This document shows positions 28,649 through 37,158 of a stretch of DNA of 64,000 bases, one piece after another. The position numbers and the translations under genes were made by a program. Position 1 is the stretch's first letter. Every line of letters begins with the position of its first letter. The notes beneath the pieces are model-generated. The model was not told the DNA's origin. It did no database searches and saw nothing but the letters and a program-made list of their open reading frames with translations. The stretch comes from Limnohabitans sp. 2KL-17 (lineage in GTDB: Bacteria > Pseudomonadota > Gammaproteobacteria > Burkholderiales > Burkholderiaceae_C), in the NCBI RefSeq assembly GCF_003063415.1, contig NZ_NESK01000008.1:59834-123833 (forward strand), read 5' to 3'.

Positions 28649-29593
28649 ATGAAATCCATCACCCGACAAGAGTGGTACGGCGCTTTGGTAGCGGTGCTCG
28701 TGCTGGGCGTTTTGCTCAGCGTGGCCTCGCCCTACTTTTTGACCACCGGCAACCTGTCCAACATCTTGGTTCAGGCCTCGGTGATTGCCTTGCTCGCGGG
28801 TGGACAGACCTTTGTGATCCTGACCGGCGGCGTCGATCTGGCCGTAGGCGCGCTGACCGCGCTGGCGGGTGCCGTGGCCGGTCACATGATGATCAAGTTG
28901 GGCATAAACCCTTATTTGGCCATGCTCGTGGCAATGGCCATTGGCGCGGCGGTGGGCGTGTTCAACGGTTACCTGGTGGCCTTTGTCGGTATCCCGGCGT
29001 TCATCGTCACACTGGGTGGCCTGACGCTCTGGCGCGGTCTGGCTTTTGACCTGACCGGCGGTTTTGACAACGCGGGCTTGCCCGATCCCCTGCCCTTCAT
29101 CGGCTATGGCGATGTGCTGGGTGTGCCGATGCCCACCCTGATCACGGGCGTCTTTTTTGTCGTGATGGCCTTCATTTTGTCGAGCACCAAAATCGGCCGC
29201 TACGTCTACGCCATGGGCTCCAACGAAATGGGGGCTCGCCAGGTCGGCATCAACATCCGCTGGTACAAGCTAGGTGTGTATGTGATTTCGGGCCTGTGCT
29301 GCGCACTGGCGGCCATCGTGCTCATGGCACGCATGGACTCTTCAAGCGGCAAGATGGCGCAAATGTTTGAGTTGGACGCGATCGCGGCCGTGATTTTGGG
29401 TGGCACCTCGCTTTTCGGTGGGCGCGGCAGCATCTGGGGCAGCTTGCTGGGCGCGGTGCTCATCACCATGATCCGCAACGGCATGAACCTGATGGAAGTC
29501 TCGCAGTTCAAACAAATGATGGCCATCGGTGCTGTAGTCATCGTAGCGGTGTGGATCGACGTGGTGCGCCGCAAGCACCTGCTCAAAAAATAA
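28649..29593 (+). CDS. sugar ABC transporter permease (FrcC/RbsC-like)
   Basis: 314 residues with about eight to ten hydrophobic helices. Family signatures include LLAGGQTFVILTGGVDLAVGALTALAGAVAG near the N-terminus and the EAA-like loop GSNEMGARQVGINIRWYKLGVYVISGLCC. The C-terminus reads FELDAIAAVILGGTSLFGGRGSIWGSLLGAVLITMIRNGMNL, typical of BPD_transp_2 monosaccharide permeases. Lies 68 bases after the binding-protein gene, past the attenuator. Confidence 0.93.
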   Translation: MKSITRQEWYGALVAVLVLGVLLSVASPYFLTTGNLSNILVQASVIALLAGGQTFVILTGGVDLAVGALTALAGAVAGHMMIKLGINPYLAMLVAMAIGAAVGVFNGYLVAFVGIPAFIVTLGGLTLWRGLAFDLTGGFDNAGLPDPLPFIGYGDVLGVPMPTLITGVFFVVMAFILSSTKIGRYVYAMGSNEMGARQVGINIRWYKLGVYVISGLCCALAAIVLMARMDSSSGKMAQMFELDAIAAVILGGTSLFGGRGSIWGSLLGAVLITMIRNGMNLMEVSQFKQMMAIGAVVIVAVWIDVVRRKHLLKK

Positions 29594-29678
29594 GCGCCCG
29601 CCTCGTCATCATTGGATTTTTTCGTTCGTCTTTAAACCCAGTGGCCTGAACCTCCAGGCGACACCCCGGCTTCTCCTG

Positions 29679-30635
29679 ATGTCCATGTCCACTCCGATTT
29701 TTGTTTTAGGCGAAGCTCTGATGGACTGCATAGCCCAGCCCGATGGACGGCTGTTGCCATGCATGGGGGGCAGCCCCTTCAACATGGCCCGCGCTGCCGC
29801 CCTGCAAGGTGCCAAGGTGGCTTACCTCAACCCCCTGTCGTCCGACCTGTTCGGCCAAGGCTTGGCCCAATTGATGCAAAAAGACGGCGTGCAGATGCCT
29901 GGCGGCACCAGCCGCTTACCGACTTCACTGGCTGTTGTGCAAGTGACGAAGGGTCAGCCAAGCTACAGTTTTTACCGCGAAGGCATCGCCGACCGGGATT
30001 ACTCGGAGGACGGTGTCTTGGCTTTGCTGCGCCAGCAAAAAACGCCGGGCATTCTGCACACGGGCTCCTTGCTGCTGATCCCGCCGGAGCACAGCAAAGT
30101 GGTGGCTATTTTGAAGTCAGCACGCAATCTGGGCTGGACCATCAGCGTGGACATCAATTTGCGGCCCAAAGTTGCGCCTGACTTGGCGGAGTATGTCAAG
30201 GCCCTGCACGAGGTGATCCCCCTGACCGACTGGCTGAAAGCCAGCGACGAAGACCTGGAAACCATGGGTTTGAAAGGCGTCGCGATCGGCGAATCAGCCC
30301 GCCTGGTGCATGAGTTGCGCGAACTGCGCGAGTTGCATGCAGGTGTGGCACCGAATGCCTTGAGCCGCGTGGCCCTGACCTTTGGCGACGAAGGCGCTTA
30401 TTTGGACATCGAAGGCCAGACCCACAGCCTGCCCGTGCCGAACATCAGCGTAGCCGATACCGTGGGCGCAGGCGACACCTTCTGGGGCAGCGCCTTGGCC
30501 GACTGGGCTATGCGGCCCAATGTGGCCTTGGAGCGCGTGGCCATGACACTGGACCACGCCATGAAAGCCGCAGCCATCAACTGCACCCGCCAGGGCTGCC
30601 AGCCGCCAACAAGGGCCGAAGTTCTGGCGTTTTAA
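29679..30635 (+). CDS. PfkB family carbohydrate kinase, probable fructokinase
   Basis: 318 residues of the ribokinase/PfkB family. The N-terminus has FVLGEALMDCIAQ and GGSPFNMARAAALQGAKVAYL (first PfkB region), and the active-site signature is VADTVGAGDTFWGSALADW with the catalytic Asp in GAGD. The GEALMD and RPK..DL segments and the locus content favour fructokinase over ribokinase. The ATG at 29679 or the in-frame ATG at 29685 may be used. It ends the rightward arm and would phosphorylate the imported sugar. Confidence 0.87.
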   Translation: MSMSTPIFVLGEALMDCIAQPDGRLLPCMGGSPFNMARAAALQGAKVAYLNPLSSDLFGQGLAQLMQKDGVQMPGGTSRLPTSLAVVQVTKGQPSYSFYREGIADRDYSEDGVLALLRQQKTPGILHTGSLLLIPPEHSKVVAILKSARNLGWTISVDINLRPKVAPDLAEYVKALHEVIPLTDWLKASDEDLETMGLKGVAIGESARLVHELRELRELHAGVAPNALSRVALTFGDEGAYLDIEGQTHSLPVPNISVADTVGAGDTFWGSALADWAMRPNVALERVAMTLDHAMKAAAINCTRQGCQPPTRAEVLAF

Positions 30636-30691
30636 TCGGTGCTTCTGTTTCCTCAACCGTAACGCCCGCTGGCCTAAGGGCGGCTTTTCTG

Positions 30692-30758
30692 AAGGGTCTC
30701 ACCCTTGGTGCCGAATGTGTGCCGGGGCAATCCCGTGCGTTATGCCTTGACACAAGGC
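30692..30758. other. two short perfect hairpins between convergent genes
   Basis: AAGGGT-CTC-ACCCTT (30692-30706) and GCCTTG-ACA-CAAGGC (30744-30758) are perfect 6-bp stems with 3-base loops in the 140-base gap between the kinase (plus) and DedA (minus) stops. An additional weak CGCCC/GGGCG pair lies just before a TTTT at about 30664-30688. No strong U-run follows any of them, so termination here is likely but not clear-cut. Confidence 0.35.
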
Positions 30759-30775
30759 CGCTCGCAGGGTCTGCG

Positions 30776-31414
30776 TCAGCCGGCCTGACGCGCTTTCCAG
30801 GCGCCGAACAGGGCAATCAGCCCCGGCACCAGAATCAGTGCCCAGATGATCTTGCTCAAATGTGTCTGCACAAAAGGCAAGTTGCCAAAGAGGTAACCTG
30901 CCAGCGTCAGCCCGACCACCCAAATGACGCCGCCCACCACGTTGAAAAAGGTGAATTTGCTGCGGGTCATCTCGGCCACGCCAGCCACAAAGGGCACAAA
31001 AGTCCGGACAAAAGGCATGAAGCGGGCCAGGATGATGGTGATGCCACCATATTTTTCGTAAAAAGCATTGGCTTGCAGAAAAGCTTGCCGGTTGAAAAAC
31101 CGGGAGTCCTCCCACTTGAAGACCTTGGGGCCAAAGTAACGGCCGATCGTGTAATTGGTCTGGTCCCCCAAAATGGCGGCCACCAGCAGCAAGCCCATCA
31201 CCAGGGGCAAGCTCATCAAGTCGGCCCCACACATGGCGCCCACAATGAACAGCAACGAATCACCAGGCAAAAACGGCATGACCACCAGCCCAGTTTCCAC
31301 AAAGATGATGAGGAACAGCAAGGCATAGACCCAGGCGCCGTGTTGGGCCACAAAAGCCTCCAGATAACGGTCGACATGGAGGATGAAGTCAATAAGTTGC
31401 AAAAGAATGTCCAT
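30776..31414 (-). CDS. DedA family membrane protein
   Basis: 212 residues with about five hydrophobic segments. It carries the DedA signatures FVETGLVVMPFLPGDSLLF, the GDQTNYTIGRYFG loop, FYEKYGGITIILARFMPFVRTFVPFVAG (conserved acidic, arginine and proline residues) and FFNVVGGVIWV. DedA proteins are putative proton-dependent lipid carriers; some flip undecaprenyl phosphate or phosphatidylethanolamine. Divergent from mutL across 108 bases. Confidence 0.92.
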   Translation of the reverse strand: MDILLQLIDFILHVDRYLEAFVAQHGAWVYALLFLIIFVETGLVVMPFLPGDSLLFIVGAMCGADLMSLPLVMGLLLVAAILGDQTNYTIGRYFGPKVFKWEDSRFFNRQAFLQANAFYEKYGGITIILARFMPFVRTFVPFVAGVAEMTRSKFTFFNVVGGVIWVVGLTLAGYLFGNLPFVQTHLSKIIWALILVPGLIALFGAWKARQAG

Positions 31415-31522
31415 GTGCCGATTATCCCCATCACTGCCAGACGATCAGGACGGGTGGCGCATCCGCAGCCCATGCGCAAGCTCACCCCGGGATTTGACCT
31501 GCACAAGCCCTAAAATCAGGCA

Positions 31523-33532
31523 GTGACTTCTCAACACACCCCGGCGATCGCGCGCCGCCCTATTCGCGAACTTCCCGATGAACTGATCAGCCAGATCGCT
31601 GCTGGCGAGGTGGTCGAACGACCCGCCTCGGTTGTGCGCGAACTGGTGGACAACGCCATGGACGCGGGTGCTCAAAGCATTACCCTGCGCCTGATAGGTG
31701 GCGGCACCCGGCTGATTTCGGTAGAAGACGATGGCAGTGGTATCGCCCCGGACGAGCTGTCCGTGGCCCTGAAACGCCACGCCACCAGCAAGATCGGCAA
31801 CTTGGATGAGCTGGAATCGGTGATGACCATGGGCTTTCGGGGTGAAGCGCTGGCCGCCATCAATTCAGTGTCCGAACTGGTCCTGGTGTCGCGCATGGAC
31901 GGTCAACCCACCGCCTTCGCGCTGGATGGCCGCACGGGTGAAATCAGCCCTGCTGCCCGCTCCGTGGGCACCACGGTGGAGGTCAAGGAGCTGTTTTTCT
32001 CGACCCCCGCCCGCCGCAAATTTTTAAAAAGCGACGGCACCGAGCTGGCGCACTGCATCGAGGCCATGCGCCGACACGCGCTGGCGCGTCCCGATGTGGG
32101 TTTTGCCATCTGGCACGAAGGCAAGCTGGTCGAGCAATGGCGCGTCCACCCTGGTGCTGCCGGGCTGGCGCAGCGCCTGGCCGATGTGCTGGGCGAAGAG
32201 TTTGTGGCGCAGTCCATACCGATCGAATACCACGCAGGCCCGCTCAAAGTGATTGGCCGCGCAGGCCTGCCTGATGCCGCCCGCTCACGCCCCGATCACC
32301 AGTTTGCCTACGTGAACGGTCGCTTTGTGCGCGACAAAGTCGTCATGCACGGCGCACGCAGCGCCTACGAAGACGTGCTGCACGGCCAAAAGCAACCGGC
32401 TTATGCGCTGTTCATGCAAATCGACCCGACCTTGGTCGATGTGAACGTGCACCCCACCAAGGTCGAGGTGCGGTTTCGCGACAGCCGAGCCGTGCACCAA
32501 GCGGTGAAGCACGCGCTGGAAAACGCCCTGGCAGCGCCGCGCTCGCAAAACCTGGCCGATGCCCCCTCCGATACAGACAGCGACTTTGAACTGAAAACAG
32601 TGCCTGCGCCCAAGGCTGTCCCCGAATCGGCGGCCTGGACGCAAGGCGGCATGGCCTTCGAGAGGCCCAGCCCATCCAGCTTCAACGCCCCCGCCTACAA
32701 ACCGGCCGATTTTGTGCGTCCGCGTGTGGAGGGCGATCGCGCCATGGCCGACCTGAAGGCGCTTTGGAACCCGACCGAGCGCAGCGAAGGCCTCAGCGCC
32801 CAAGAGGTACGCCCTGCCGAGTGGCTGTCTCCGCTTGCGGCCAAAGACCGCTCTGAAACCGCCCTACCAGGTGCATTGCAAGAACTCAGATCCCCCACCG
32901 AAGTGGCCTTCGAGCGTGACGCCTCAGACAACCCCTGGCCGCTGGGACGCGCCATTGCGCAGTTGCACGGCGTCTACATCCTGGCCGAAAACAAACAAGG
33001 TCTGGTGGTGGTGGACATGCACGCCGCACACGAGCGCATCGTGTACGAGCGCCTGAAAAACCAGCTCAACAATGCCGATGGCGAAGGCCCCCGCATCAGC
33101 AGCCAGCCGCTGCTGATTCCGGCCACCTTTGCCGCCAACCCCACCGAAGTGGCCACCGCCGAAGCCTGCGCCGAAGCGCTGGAACAATTGGGCCTTGAAA
33201 TCTCGCCCCTGTCGGCCAAAACCCTGGCCGTTCGCGCCGTGCCCACCAGCCTGGCGCAAGGCGATGCGGTCGAGTTGGCCCGCAGTGTGTTGGCCGAACT
33301 GGCCCAGCACGATGCCAGCACGGTGGTACAACGCGCGCAAAACACCATTTTGGCGACCATGGCCTGTCACGGCGCGGTGCGTGCCAACCGCCGCCTGACG
33401 CTTGACGAGATGAACGCCTTGCTGCGCCAGATGGAAGAGACCGAACGCTCCGACCAATGCAACCACGGCCGCCCCACCTGGCGGCAAATGAGCATGCGGG
33501 ATCTGGATGCGCTGTTTTTGCGGGGCCGGTGA
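31523..33532 (+). CDS. mutL: DNA mismatch repair protein MutL, endonuclease-type
   Basis: 669 residues from a GTG start (IRELPDELISQIAAGEVVERPASVVRELVDNAMDAG is the family N-terminus). The GHKL ATPase continues with EDDGSGI and TMGFRGEALAAINSVSE. The C-terminal dimerisation domain contains DMHAAHERIVYE (from Asp498), which fits the DQHA-x2-E-x4-E endonuclease motif, plus ACHGAVRAN and CNHGRPT zinc-site motifs. It is therefore predicted to nick DNA itself, as in Neisseria, and not to depend on MutH. The MFS gene starts at the stop codon (TGATG). Confidence 0.96.
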   Translation: MTSQHTPAIARRPIRELPDELISQIAAGEVVERPASVVRELVDNAMDAGAQSITLRLIGGGTRLISVEDDGSGIAPDELSVALKRHATSKIGNLDELESVMTMGFRGEALAAINSVSELVLVSRMDGQPTAFALDGRTGEISPAARSVGTTVEVKELFFSTPARRKFLKSDGTELAHCIEAMRRHALARPDVGFAIWHEGKLVEQWRVHPGAAGLAQRLADVLGEEFVAQSIPIEYHAGPLKVIGRAGLPDAARSRPDHQFAYVNGRFVRDKVVMHGARSAYEDVLHGQKQPAYALFMQIDPTLVDVNVHPTKVEVRFRDSRAVHQAVKHALENALAAPRSQNLADAPSDTDSDFELKTVPAPKAVPESAAWTQGGMAFERPSPSSFNAPAYKPADFVRPRVEGDRAMADLKALWNPTERSEGLSAQEVRPAEWLSPLAAKDRSETALPGALQELRSPTEVAFERDASDNPWPLGRAIAQLHGVYILAENKQGLVVVDMHAAHERIVYERLKNQLNNADGEGPRISSQPLLIPATFAANPTEVATAEACAEALEQLGLEISPLSAKTLAVRAVPTSLAQGDAVELARSVLAELAQHDASTVVQRAQNTILATMACHGAVRANRRLTLDEMNALLRQMEETERSDQCNHGRPTWRQMSMRDLDALFLRGR

Positions 33533-34755
33533 TGACGGGCATGTCCCCCAAACTGATCGTTCTCATCCTGGCCCTGTTGCTCGGCCTGCAACCCGTCACC
33601 ACCGACCTTTATCTGCCCGCCCTGCCCGCCATCACCGAAGGCTTTGGGGCCAGCATGGGCCAGGCCCAACTCACCCTGACGGCCCTGCTGCTGGCGTTTG
33701 GCTTGTCGCAACTGGTGTGGGGCCCTTTGTCTGACCGGTTTGGCCGACGGCCCATTTTGTTGTGGGGCATGGCCGCCTACACCCTCGCCTCGGTGGCCAG
33801 CGCCTTTGCCCCCGACATGGCCTGGCTGATTGCGGGCCGCACCGTGCAAGGCATCGCCATGGGCGCGGGCGTCATGGCCGCACGCGCGGTGGTTCGAGAC
33901 CTGTATGCACCTGCGCAAGGGGCCAACGTGATGTCGCAAGGCCTGACCGGTCTGGGCATCATCGCTTGCACCTGCGCACCGCTGGGCGGGCTGTTGACCG
34001 ACTGGCTGGGCTGGCGCTTTGCAGTCCTCATGCTGGCCTTGTTTGGTGCAGGCACTCTCGCCTTGCTGGCCTGGCGCTTTGAAGAAACCCTGGCCCGACC
34101 CGACCCCCATGCCTTGAAGGCTGGGCCGCTTTTGCGTGCCAACATCGAGATCCTGCGCAACCCGGTGTTCCTCACCTGGTGCGCCTTGTCTTCGGGCTCT
34201 TACCTGGGCTTGTTCACCTTTTTGGCCAGCTCATCCTTTGTTTTCGTCAGCGCAATGGGCTACAGCAAAACGGCTTATGGCTTTCTCATGCTGAGCATGT
34301 CGCTGTCCTATATTTTGGGCACTTTCTGGTGCCGCTGGATGCTGCGTCGCACCAGCGTTCACCGAACCGTGGGCGTCGCAGCGGTTCTGACGATCACGGG
34401 CGGCGTCAGCATGGCCGCGTTGGCGTATGCCGGTCAGGGCCAGGACTGGTATGGCGCCTGGGCCGTGATGGGCCCGATGTACATCTTCATGGTGGGGCAT
34501 GGCGTACACCAGCCTTGCGGCCAGAGCGGCGCGGTCGCACCCTTCCCGCACCGGGCCGGCACGGCTTCGGCATTGAATGGCTTTTTGATGATGCTGGGGG
34601 CTTTCTTCATGGGAACTTGGCTGGGCAACCGCATGGACCAACCGGTATTTGCCCTGGCCCATGGTTTGTTGCTGTGGGCGTTGGTCATCGCTGTTTTGGC
34701 GTGGACGCTGGTGCAGCGGCAAGGTCGCCCACAAATCATTGCGGCCACAGCCTGA
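33532..34755 (+). CDS. Bcr/CflA-type multidrug MFS transporter
   Basis: 407 residues, about twelve membrane helices. The DHA1 features are visible: [12 protein letters not shown] in helix 1, [16 protein letters not shown] as the loop 2-3 motif, [22 protein letters not shown] and the helix 5 antiporter-type [23 protein letters not shown]. The Bcr/CflA subfamily exports drugs such as bicyclomycin and some metabolites. Its ATG overlaps the mutL TGA by one base, and miaA begins one base after its stop, so it is embedded in the mutL-miaA operon. Confidence 0.9.
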   Translation: MTGMSPKLIVLILALLLGLQPVTTDLYLPALPAITEGFGASMGQAQLTLTALLLAFGLSQLVWGPLSDRFGRRPILLWGMAAYTLASVASAFAPDMAWLIAGRTVQGIAMGAGVMAARAVVRDLYAPAQGANVMSQGLTGLGIIACTCAPLGGLLTDWLGWRFAVLMLALFGAGTLALLAWRFEETLARPDPHALKAGPLLRANIEILRNPVFLTWCALSSGSYLGLFTFLASSSFVFVSAMGYSKTAYGFLMLSMSLSYILGTFWCRWMLRRTSVHRTVGVAAVLTITGGVSMAALAYAGQGQDWYGAWAVMGPMYIFMVGHGVHQPCGQSGAVAPFPHRAGTASALNGFLMMLGAFFMGTWLGNRMDQPVFALAHGLLLWALVIAVLAWTLVQRQGRPQIIAATA

Positions 34756-34756
34756 C

Positions 34757-35746
34757 ATGCCACGCGCCACCGATGCCACCTTCGCCATAGACGCCATCGC
34801 CATCGTCGGGCCGACCGCCAGCGGCAAAACCGCAGCAGCCATGGCTTTGGCCAATGCCCTGCAAGCCCCCGGACAAGCGCACATCGGGGCAGAGATCATC
34901 AGCATGGATTCGGCCCTCGTTTACCAGGGCATGGACATCGGCACCGCCAAACCGAGCCCCGAAGAACTGGCCGCCGTGCCACACCACCTGATCAGCACCC
35001 TTGACCCCTTGCAAAGCTACAGTGCGGCCGAATTCGCCCGCGATGCCACGCAACGGATCCAAGACATACAAGCACGCGGCAAGATGCCCTTGCTGGTGGG
35101 TGGCACGATGCTCTACCTCAAAGCCCTGCTGGAGGGGCTGAATGACATCCCGGCCGCCAACCCGCAAGTGCGTGCCGAGATTCAGCTGCAAGCTGCCAGC
35201 CTCGGCTGGCCTGCGATGCACGCCTTGTTGGCGCAAGTGGATCCTGGCACTGCCGCCCGCCTGGCCCCGGCCGACAGCCAGCGCATTGGCCGTGCGCTGG
35301 AAGTGTGGACTGCCACCGGGCAGACCTTGACGTCTTTCCACCAAAGTGCCAAAGCATCGACCCCCGACTGGCACATCCCGGTGATCAGCCTAGAGCCTGA
35401 CCACCGCGCCTGGTTGCACCAACGCATCGCCCAGCGCTTTGACCACATGCTGGCTGCAGGCTTCATGGATGAAGTGCGGCGCCTGCGCGCTCGGGGCGAC
35501 CTGAACCCCGACCTGCCCTCGATGCGCTGCGTGGGTTATCGGCAAGCCTGGCAAGGGCTCGACGAAGGCTGGTCGCAAGCCGAGATCCGAGAACGCGGCA
35601 TTTTCGCCACCCGGCAACTGGCCAAGCGACAAATCACCTGGCTGCGCAGCATGCCCTCGCGGGTGGTGGTACAAGCCGATGGCCCGCAGGATCCGTCTGA
35701 GCGCGTCACGGCGCTGGCTGCAGAATGGGTGAGCTTTAAAGTCTAG
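34757..35746 (+). CDS. miaA: tRNA dimethylallyltransferase
   Basis: Prenylates A37 of tRNAs reading UNN codons. 329 residues: the P-loop [43 protein letters not shown], the [23 protein letters not shown] region, [16 protein letters not shown], and the C-terminal [11 protein letters not shown] and [15 protein letters not shown]. The ATG at 34757 is preferred; the frame is open further upstream inside the MFS gene. mutL-miaA proximity is common in proteobacteria; here an MFS gene sits between them. The next gene starts two bases after the stop. Confidence 0.95.
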   Translation: MPRATDATFAIDAIAIVGPTASGKTAAAMALANALQAPGQAHIGAEIISMDSALVYQGMDIGTAKPSPEELAAVPHHLISTLDPLQSYSAAEFARDATQRIQDIQARGKMPLLVGGTMLYLKALLEGLNDIPAANPQVRAEIQLQAASLGWPAMHALLAQVDPGTAARLAPADSQRIGRALEVWTATGQTLTSFHQSAKASTPDWHIPVISLEPDHRAWLHQRIAQRFDHMLAAGFMDEVRRLRARGDLNPDLPSMRCVGYRQAWQGLDEGWSQAEIRERGIFATRQLAKRQITWLRSMPSRVVVQADGPQDPSERVTALAAEWVSFKV

Positions 35747-35748
35747 AC

Positions 35749-37158
35749 ATGCGTTTTTTATTCCTTGTTTTGTGGGGGTGGAGCCTGCTGGCCTGGTCCG
35801 CAGAGCCCTTCACACCCTTGCGGCTTGAGCCCCAGCCCCTTCAGATACGCAACGCCGGTGCGCCCGACGTGGCACTGCTTTGCCCACGCAAAGGCCCGAG
35901 CAGCGTCCGCCCCTTAGCCCCACCGCCAGAGCCGACCCAAATCCCTGACGAAGACGAGGTGGCGTCTGCTCTGCAAGATGCGCCTGTCGCGAGCGGCTTA
36001 CAGCCTGTACGCCCTGTGCCTGCCTGGCCGTCCAACCCAGCACGCGGTTGGCGCATTGCGGTATGGGGTGACAGCCACATGGCGGCGGCCTTTTTCAGCG
36101 ACCAACTGCAGCGCAAGCTGGCGCCTGCCGATGCGCCCGTGAGCAGCCGCTTTATCCATGCCGGGGTGGGCCATGGTGGCGTGCGCGGGCTGGTGCGCAA
36201 GACCTGCCTGTCGGGTGAATGGGCCCGCGAGATGGCTTATGCCCATGCCGATGCGGCCAGTGCCCCCGGCCCGGGCATGACCAGCTTGGTGGCCAAGCGG
36301 CCCGGGGCCACGCTGGCGCTGGACCTGCGCGATGCCCAGGGCCAAGCCCGCCACACCAGCCTGCAAGTGCTCTACCACGGCGAAGGCGCGGGCAACACGC
36401 AGTTGGCCATCAGCGTGGATGGCGAAGCAGAGACGCTGGTCAGTCTGGACCCACAAGTCGGGCCGGGCGCCTTGGCGCTGCAAACCACTGCCCCGCTGTC
36501 CACCTTGAAAATTCGTGTGGTGGAGGGAGCCTTCCGTTTTCAGGGCATCAAACTGAGCGAAACCCCGGCGCCTGCCACCCTGCACATGGACCTGTTCGCC
36601 TACCCGGGCGCCACCGCCGCGGGATGGGTGCGCAGCGATCTGAGCTACCTAGCCTCATGGTTCACCGACCAAAGCTATGACTTGGCCCTGATCGCCTTTG
36701 GCACCAACGAGGGCAATGACCCGCGCTTCAATGAAACCGCTTACCGAGACACGCTCACGCGGGCTTTGGGCCAGTTCAGGCAGGTCTTTCCGCAAACGCA
36801 GTGTGTGCTGATCGGCCCGGGCGATCGGGGGGTTCGCGTGGTCAAGTCCAAGGCCGCCAAAACCAGCAAAAAACAAGCGGCTCAAAGCAAGCGTTCTGCC
36901 AAGGCAACCTCTTCGGCCAAGCTGCTGAAATACGCACACATCCATGCGCAAATCGGGCAGATTCAGGCCGAGGTGGCCGCTTTGCACGCTTGCTCGGCCT
37001 GGAGCATGCAAACGGCCATGGGCGGTGTGGGCAGCGCTTACCCCTGGGCCCGTAAAAATCCACCGCTGATGGCCCCTGACCTGCTCCATTTCACGCCGGC
37101 TGGTTACCGCGAATTGGCCAACATCTTTCTGGCCGACTTTGGCCTGAATCCCCCATGA
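35749..37158 (+). CDS. secreted SGNH/GDSL hydrolase, Ape1-like (copy 1)
   Basis: 469 residues with a signal peptide (MRFLFLVLWGWSLLAWSA). The catalytic Ser is in WGDSHMAAAFF (block I, Ser109), block III is FGTNEGND (Asn320) and the Asp/His pair is PDLLHFTPAGY (Asp444, His447). Between blocks I and III lies a beta-rich insertion (about 180-275, LALDLRDAQG..LKIRVVEGAFRFQGIKL) like the CBM35-type insert of Neisseria Ape1, a peptidoglycan O-acetylesterase. A Lys/Ala-rich stretch occurs at about 365-388. It starts two bases after miaA and overlaps the next gene by four bases. Esterase against peptidoglycan is inferred from context. Confidence 0.72.
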   Translation: MRFLFLVLWGWSLLAWSAEPFTPLRLEPQPLQIRNAGAPDVALLCPRKGPSSVRPLAPPPEPTQIPDEDEVASALQDAPVASGLQPVRPVPAWPSNPARGWRIAVWGDSHMAAAFFSDQLQRKLAPADAPVSSRFIHAGVGHGGVRGLVRKTCLSGEWAREMAYAHADAASAPGPGMTSLVAKRPGATLALDLRDAQGQARHTSLQVLYHGEGAGNTQLAISVDGEAETLVSLDPQVGPGALALQTTAPLSTLKIRVVEGAFRFQGIKLSETPAPATLHMDLFAYPGATAAGWVRSDLSYLASWFTDQSYDLALIAFGTNEGNDPRFNETAYRDTLTRALGQFRQVFPQTQCVLIGPGDRGVRVVKSKAAKTSKKQAAQSKRSAKATSSAKLLKYAHIHAQIGQIQAEVAALHACSAWSMQTAMGGVGSAYPWARKNPPLMAPDLLHFTPAGYRELANIFLADFGLNPP

